Assembly: GCF_002161215.1 (NCBI RefSeq)
Contig: NZ_NFMB01000003.1
Coordinates: 62,001 to 126,000 of the forward strand
Direction of reading: 5' to 3'
DNA: 64,000 nt
Source of the DNA: Flavonifractor sp. An10
GTDB lineage: Bacteria; Bacillota; Clostridia; Oscillospirales; Oscillospiraceae
The position numbers were made by a program, and so were the translations under genes. Below, in pieces: positions 59,962 to 64,000 of the stretch (the first letter of the stretch is position 1; the number at the start of each line of letters is the position of its first letter). A model generated the notes under the pieces. That model did no database searches and was not told where the DNA came from. It saw only the letters and a program-made list of their open reading frames with translations.

Positions 59962-60699
59962 TTATTCGGGGAGGTATTCCCCGGGATCCACGGCGGCGCC
60001 GTCCAGGGCCATGGCAAAATGCAGATGGCTGGCCAGGGCGCTCTCGGCGATGGCGGTGTCCCCCACCGTGCCCAGCACCTGCCCGGCGTTCACATGGTCG
60101 CCCGCCTCCACCATGGCCTCGGCGGCCAGGTTGGCGTAGGTGCTGGTAAGGCCTCCGCCGTGGCTGACGGTGACGACGGTGCCCATCAGGGGATCCTGGC
60201 TGACGGCGGAGACGGTGCCGTCCGCCGCCGCGCACACCTGGCTGCCCAGAGCGGCGGCGATGTCCACACCGTCATGGGTGCGCCAGTCGTCCATGGTGGG
60301 ATTATACATCAGCTCGTCCACGCTGAAGGCGGCGACCAGCTCCCCCCGGACGGGCCAGGTGAAGGACGTGGGGGCCGTCTGGGGCGCGGGCTCCGGGGTC
60401 GGCGCGGCGGCGGGGGTCGGCTCGGGGGTGGACTCCGCCGCCGGGGTCGGCACGACCGACGGCCGGACGGCCGCGGGCACCGAGTGCTCCGGCCGGGCGG
60501 GTGTGCGCACCGGCGCCGGCGTGGGGGTGACGGTAATCTCCGCCGTGGCCGCCACGGGGGCGTCCGGCCCGTCACGGGTGAGGGAGTCAAAGAGATAATA
60601 GCCCGAAATTCCTATTGCGGCGACGCAGAGGAACAGGACTATGTAGAAGCCCTTGCCCTCCAGGAAGTCGCCCACACGCTGGTGGAACGGTTTTTTCAT
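59962..60699 (-). CDS. M23 (LytM) peptidase-domain protein, SpoIIQ-like
   Basis: A 245-aa membrane-anchored protein: short cytoplasmic start, one membrane helix (FYIVLFLCVAAIGISGYYLF), a Pro/Thr/Ala-rich linker (about 50-110), then a LytM domain with THDGVDIAA and HLHFAM (zinc-ligand motifs H-x3-D and HxH). The layout matches SpoIIQ of endospore formers, which joins mother cell and forespore; ordinary cell-wall endopeptidase is the alternative. Intact zinc ligands suggest catalytic activity. Confidence 0.78.
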   Translation of the reverse strand: MKKPFHQRVGDFLEGKGFYIVLFLCVAAIGISGYYLFDSLTRDGPDAPVAATAEITVTPTPAPVRTPARPEHSVPAAVRPSVVPTPAAESTPEPTPAAAPTPEPAPQTAPTSFTWPVRGELVAAFSVDELMYNPTMDDWRTHDGVDIAAALGSQVCAAADGTVSAVSQDPLMGTVVTVSHGGGLTSTYANLAAEAMVEAGDHVNAGQVLGTVGDTAIAESALASHLHFAMALDGAAVDPGEYLPE

Positions 60700-60771
60700 A
60701 TGATTAGCACCTCCGAGCCCTATTGTGGACAGGCCCGGAGCTGGTTATACATGGAATTCCAAATTTTTTCC

Positions 60772-60813
60772 GGGGCTTGTCTGGACATCGCCAATGTTCA
60801 AACAAGCCCTAGG
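60772..60813. repeat. partial MITE-like copy
   Basis: The right 30 nt match the end of 34578-34743 (GCCAATGTTCAAACAAGCCC against GCCAATTTTCAAACAAGCCC). GGGCTTGT just upstream could pair with ACAAGCCC. The end CTAG supplies the stop codon of the XRE gene at 60809. Confidence 0.6.
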
Positions 60814-61144
60814 TGCTCTCCCGGTGGTGATCGGCCAGGGCCCGGAGCATGGCCGAGACCTCCCCCCGGGTTTCCTCCGGCAGGGCGCGGTACAGGGCCA
60901 GCAGCTGGGCCTCATCCGCCGAAAGGCCCCGGGCCTGGGGCCTGGACTCCAGCCGGAGCAGCCGGTCGGCGGAGGCGTGGTACAGCCTAAGCAGGGTGGC
61001 CAGGGTCTGGAGATCCGGCTCCGAAACCCCGTTCTCATATCCCGAGAGAGTCTTGTTGTTGATTCCGGTCAGCTGCATCACCTGGGTCTGGGTCAGCCCG
61101 CGCTTCTCCCGGGCCACCCGCAGGGCAAAGCCAAACTCCTCCAT
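60809..61144 (-). CDS. XRE-family regulator
   Basis: A 111-aa protein with an N-terminal helix-turn-helix (VAREKRGLTQTQVMQLTGIN, then NKTLSGYENGVSEPD) and a helical C-terminus (SADEAQLLALYRALPEETRG) like those of ClgR-type and SinR-like regulators. ATG 61144 is preferred over 61168 because AAGGAG then stands 9 nt upstream. Its stop codon lies in a MITE-like end, so the original C-terminus may have been a few residues different. Confidence 0.82.
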   Translation of the reverse strand: MEEFGFALRVAREKRGLTQTQVMQLTGINNKTLSGYENGVSEPDLQTLATLLRLYHASADRLLRLESRPQARGLSADEAQLLALYRALPEETRGEVSAMLRALADHHREST

Positions 61145-61388
61145 AGCCACACGCTCCTTTTTGTCCATTGTAATCGAAGAAGGAACGGTTCCCCCTCTGA
61201 TTCTTAAAAATACAGAAATAATAGTTACTTTCTTATTATCAAAGATTTATAATGGAGCCTGCGCCACCGCGCCGGGCCTGTTTTAAGGAATTTTTAATGT
61301 TTCCTTCATCCCTGCTTTCATACAATTCTGGTAAGCTGTTCCCCGTCGGGGAAATTGTGAACGAACTGCGAATTTTTGGCCGGCTCCG

Positions 61389-61433
61389 TTGACATATGAC
61401 AGGCTGTCGTCTATGATATGTGACAGCTTGTCA
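61389..61433 (+). promoter_or_regulatory. TetR promoter with two operators
   Basis: TTGACA (61389-61394), 17-nt spacer, TATGAT (61412-61417). TGACAGGCTGTCG (61397-61409) lies in the spacer and TGACAGCTTGTCA (61421-61433) over the start point, 24 nt apart centre to centre. Near-identical palindromes on the promoter indicate autorepression by the TetR protein encoded next. Confidence 0.8.
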
Positions 61434-61449
61434 GGTCAGGAGGGACGCC

Positions 61450-62070
61450 ATGCCCAGCACAACGTTTTACAATCTGCCGGCGGAGAAGCGGGAGCGGCTC
61501 CTGTCGGCGGCCCGGGCGGAATTTGCCCGGGCGCCCTACGAGGAGGCCTCGGTCAACCGGATGATCCGGGCGGCCGGCATTCCCCGGGGCAGCTTCTACA
61601 TGTACTTTACCGACAAGGAGGAGCTCTTCCGCTTCCTGATGGAGACCTACAGCGGCATGCTGTCGGACTGGATGGGCGCGCAGCTGGCGCGCAACGGCGG
61701 GGATCTCTTCGCCGCGTTCCTGGCCCTGTTTGACTTTATCCAGGCCAACCGGGAGAGCGTGCCCTTTCAGGAGCTGGCGGCCATCCTGCACCGGAACCGG
61801 CAGATGCAGCCCGGGCTGCTGCTGGAGGGGCTGCGCCCCGGCGCGGTGCTGGAGCGCCTGCGGCCGCAGGTGGATCTCTCCCGGCTGGATCTGCGGGCCG
61901 AGACGGATCTGGCGGATCTCTTCCGCCTGCTGGCCATCTCCACCCTCAGCGCGCTGACGGCCGGATGCGCCGGCGGCGGTCGGTCGGATCAGCGGGAGCA
62001 CCTGGAGCGCGTGTTCAGCCTCCTGCAGCGGGGCGCGGCGGCCAAGCCCGCCCCCTGCTGTGAGTCATAG
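61450..62070 (+). CDS. TetR-family regulator
   Basis: A 206-aa repressor with the N-terminal TetR helix-turn-helix (RLLSAARAEFARAPYEEASV, then NRMIRAAGIPRGSFYMYFTD) and a ligand-binding helical domain. AGGAGGGACGCC precedes ATG 61450. Directly followed by the efflux genes, so the pump is probably induced when its ligand is present. Confidence 0.9.
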   Translation: MPSTTFYNLPAEKRERLLSAARAEFARAPYEEASVNRMIRAAGIPRGSFYMYFTDKEELFRFLMETYSGMLSDWMGAQLARNGGDLFAAFLALFDFIQANRESVPFQELAAILHRNRQMQPGLLLEGLRPGAVLERLRPQVDLSRLDLRAETDLADLFRLLAISTLSALTAGCAGGGRSDQREHLERVFSLLQRGAAAKPAPCCES

Positions 62071-62096
62071 CAAAGGAAAGAAAAGGAGAAACCACT

Positions 62097-63761
62097 ATGG
62101 AAGCAACCCAAGTCAAGCCGGAGGGATCCGCGTCGGCTCCGTCGGCGCCGGAGAAGAAGATTCCCCAGTTCCAGGCACCCAGGAAGAAGCGCAAGTGGGT
62201 CAAGCGGCTGATCATCATCCTGGTGATCGTGGCCCTGCTGGCCTTCCTGCTCTCCCGGTGCATGGGCGCGGGGCAGCAGGCCCTCAGCTCCGTCTATCTG
62301 CCCTACACCGCCGAGATGCGGGACATGACGGTCTCGGTCTCCGGCACCGGCACCATCGAGCCCATCAGCGCCTACCGGGTGACCAGCCTGGTCAGCGGCG
62401 AGATCCTGGAGGCCCCCTTTGAGGAGGGGCAGACCGTCCACAAGGGGGATGTGCTCTTCCGCATCGACGCCGGCAGCGTGGAGAACAACATCCAGCAGCT
62501 CCAGCTCAACGTCCAGTCCGCCCAGCTGGCCCTGGACGATCTGCTGGAGACCCAGAGCGATAACCAGAAAAACCGGAATGTCACCGCCGAGGACGGCGGC
62601 ATCATCACCGAGCTGTATGTGGATCAGGGTGACGCCGTGACGGTGGGCACCGTCATCGCCGACGTGCTGGATCGTGACCACATGAAGCTGGAGGTGCCCT
62701 TCCACTCCGCCGACGCGGCCGGCTTCTACGCGGGCCAGCCCGCCGCCGTCATGGTGGACGGCACGGCGGAGCAGCTCACCGGCACGGTGGACTCCATCGC
62801 CGCCACCGACAGCGTGGGCCCCGGCGGCACCCTGGTGCGGCAGGTGACCATCCGGGTGGATAACCCCGGCGTCCTCACCGACGCCAGCCGGGGCACCGCC
62901 TCTGTGAACGGCCTGGCCTGCGCCTCGGGCAATACCTTTACATACGCCGCCTCCGGCCAGATCACCGCCGAGGCCGCCGGCGATCTGGATGTGCTCAGCA
63001 TCCGGGAGGGCGACCGGGTGGCCGACGGGCAGGTGATCGGCGTGATTTCGGAGTCCGACCTGGACAGCCAGATCGAGAACGCCCGCATCGCCCTGGAGAA
63101 TGCCCAGCTCTCCCTCCAGAACGCCCAGCGGCAGCTGGAGGACTACACCATCACCTCCACCATCGACGGTGAGGTGATCGAGAAGAACCTGGACGTGGGG
63201 GACAACATGGGCGGCATGACCGGCTCCGGCGCCTCCGCCTCCTACGCCGCGGTGATCTACGACCGCTCCCAGCTCACCTTCGACATGGACATCAGCGAGG
63301 AGGATATCAGCCAGATCCGGGTGGGCCAGAAGGTGGAGATCACCGCCAACGCCCTGGACGGCCAGAGCTTCACCGGCGTGGTGGACAAGATCAACATCAA
63401 CGGCACCACCACCAGCGGCAACACCACCTACCCGGTGACCGTGCTGGTGGACGGCTCCCCGGAGGAGCTCTACCCCGGCATGAACGTGTCCGCCCGGGTG
63501 ATCGTGGAGGAGGCGGGCAATGTGCTCACCCTGCCTGTGGAGGCGGTGGAGCGGGGGAACACCGTGCTGGTGGCCCTGCCCGGCTGCCTGGACGAGGACG
63601 GCAGCATCGCGGACATCACCGCCACCGAGAGCCGCCAGGTGACCCTGGGCCGCAACGACGACAACTACATCGAGATCCTGGACGGCCTGGAGGAGGGCGA
63701 CGTGGTGCTGGCCCTCAGCCCCCAGGGCTCCAGCCTGATGAGCGCAATGGGGATGGAGTAA
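62097..63761 (+). CDS. HlyD/MacA-like efflux adaptor
   Basis: A 554-aa membrane-fusion-type adaptor. Lysine-rich cytoplasmic start, one membrane helix (LIIILVIVALLAFLLSRCMG, about 39-58), biotinyl-lipoyl half-motifs (VSGEILEAPFEEGQTVHKGD; DGEVIEKNLDVGDNMGG), a duplicated barrel insertion longer than in usual MacA, and a C-terminal barrel domain. In Gram-positives such proteins pair with MacB-like ABC transporters. It lies 26 nt after tetR and 3 nt before the ATPase gene. Confidence 0.9.
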   Translation: MEATQVKPEGSASAPSAPEKKIPQFQAPRKKRKWVKRLIIILVIVALLAFLLSRCMGAGQQALSSVYLPYTAEMRDMTVSVSGTGTIEPISAYRVTSLVSGEILEAPFEEGQTVHKGDVLFRIDAGSVENNIQQLQLNVQSAQLALDDLLETQSDNQKNRNVTAEDGGIITELYVDQGDAVTVGTVIADVLDRDHMKLEVPFHSADAAGFYAGQPAAVMVDGTAEQLTGTVDSIAATDSVGPGGTLVRQVTIRVDNPGVLTDASRGTASVNGLACASGNTFTYAASGQITAEAAGDLDVLSIREGDRVADGQVIGVISESDLDSQIENARIALENAQLSLQNAQRQLEDYTITSTIDGEVIEKNLDVGDNMGGMTGSGASASYAAVIYDRSQLTFDMDISEEDISQIRVGQKVEITANALDGQSFTGVVDKININGTTTSGNTTYPVTVLVDGSPEELYPGMNVSARVIVEEAGNVLTLPVEAVERGNTVLVALPGCLDEDGSIADITATESRQVTLGRNDDNYIEILDGLEEGDVVLALSPQGSSLMSAMGME

Positions 63762-63764
63762 GCC

Positions 63765-64000
63765 ATGGAACACCTCATTGAACTCAGGGACGTCTACAAG
63801 ATCTACCAGATGGGGGACGAGGCGGTTCACGCCCTGGACGGCATCTCCCTGACGGTGGATCCCGGGGAGTTCGTGGCTATCGTGGGCCAGTCGGGCTCCG
63901 GCAAGTCCACCGCCATGAACATCATCGGCTGCCTGGACGTGCCCACCTCCGGCACCTATCACCTGGCCGGGGTGGACGTGTCCACCATGGACGACGACCA
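63765..64000 (+). CDS. MacB-like ABC transporter ATP-binding protein, partial
   Basis: The first 78 codons are in the window: [20 protein letters not shown], Walker A in [19 protein letters not shown], and [18 protein letters not shown] (the LolD/MacB pattern). The gene continues past the right edge. It probably forms an efflux system with the adaptor and a permease downstream, under TetR control. Confidence 0.93.
   Translation, partial: MEHLIELRDVYKIYQMGDEAVHALDGISLTVDPGEFVAIVGQSGSGKSTAMNIIGCLDVPTSGTYHLAGVDVSTMDDD

Noticed and set aside
1-64000. tRNA or rRNA genes
   Set aside because: None could be recognised by eye; a covariance-model scan would be needed to exclude a tRNA.

Overview
The window reads as a high-GC chromosome of a gut anaerobe of the class Clostridia, most likely an Oscillospiraceae of the Flavonifractor/Lawsonibacter/Pseudoflavonifractor type. 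This is inferred from the core genes (anaerobic ribonucleotide reductase, acetate kinase, a SpoIIQ-like LytM protein), the GC-rich codon use and strong TTGACA/TATAAT promoters. No species call can be made from sequence alone. Two lower-GC mobile elements interrupt this background.

Element 1 (1 to about 5600; left end outside the window) is an integrative mobilizable element next to the 3' end of rpsI. It has a MOBV relaxase (partial), an oriT, a primase-polymerase/DUF3987 replication protein, a small DNA-binding protein, a divergent XRE repressor and a tyrosine integrase. A candidate small RNA lies antisense to the replication-gene leader. rpsI-rplM, a TtcA-like thiolase and a permuted papain-fold protein follow.

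Element 2 (8298-28677, about 20.4 kb) is a Tn4451-type transposon with a large serine recombinase. It is inserted in an XRE/membrane regulator gene. The two host halves (8173-8297 and 28676-29596) rejoin in frame at a GG dinucleotide, and 18/20-matching inverted repeats sit exactly 2 nt inside GG at both ends. Its cargo is a type I restriction-modification operon, an ImmR/IrrE-like pair, small basic proteins, a sigma-70-like protein, a DUF6076 plus phospholipase-D-like pair, a CHC2 primase plus SF3 helicase, a second MOBV relaxase with oriT, a TnpW-like protein and the recombinase. An IS110-family element (12108-13723) has split hsdS; its long upstream non-coding end is the expected place for a bridge RNA.

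The rest (29.6-64 kb) is ordinary chromosome: pgi, murI, a DUF1934 gene, argS, a GT2 glycosyltransferase, a homocysteine methyltransferase, a GNAT/YoaP protein, nrdD-rlmI-nrdG, an XRE-CAT-Nudix-TrmN6-rsmI operon, an AbrB regulator, a pyruvyl-transferase/FrhB fusion, a rhomboid-like protein, tmcAL, ackA, an MFS carrier, a cobalamin adenosyltransferase, an M23 protein, an XRE regulator and a TetR-controlled MacAB-like pump that runs off the right edge.

The intergenic DNA is unusually structured. Five copies of a multi-hairpin repeat (29.6, 31.9, 36.7, 39.9 and 57.1 kb) show covarying stems, and three of them sit between two identical copies of a locus-specific GC-rich hairpin. There is also a 198-bp tandem repeat seeded by the 3' end of the DUF1934 gene, a 166-bp MITE-like element, and a gene-free repeat patchwork at 45.4-46.3 kb.
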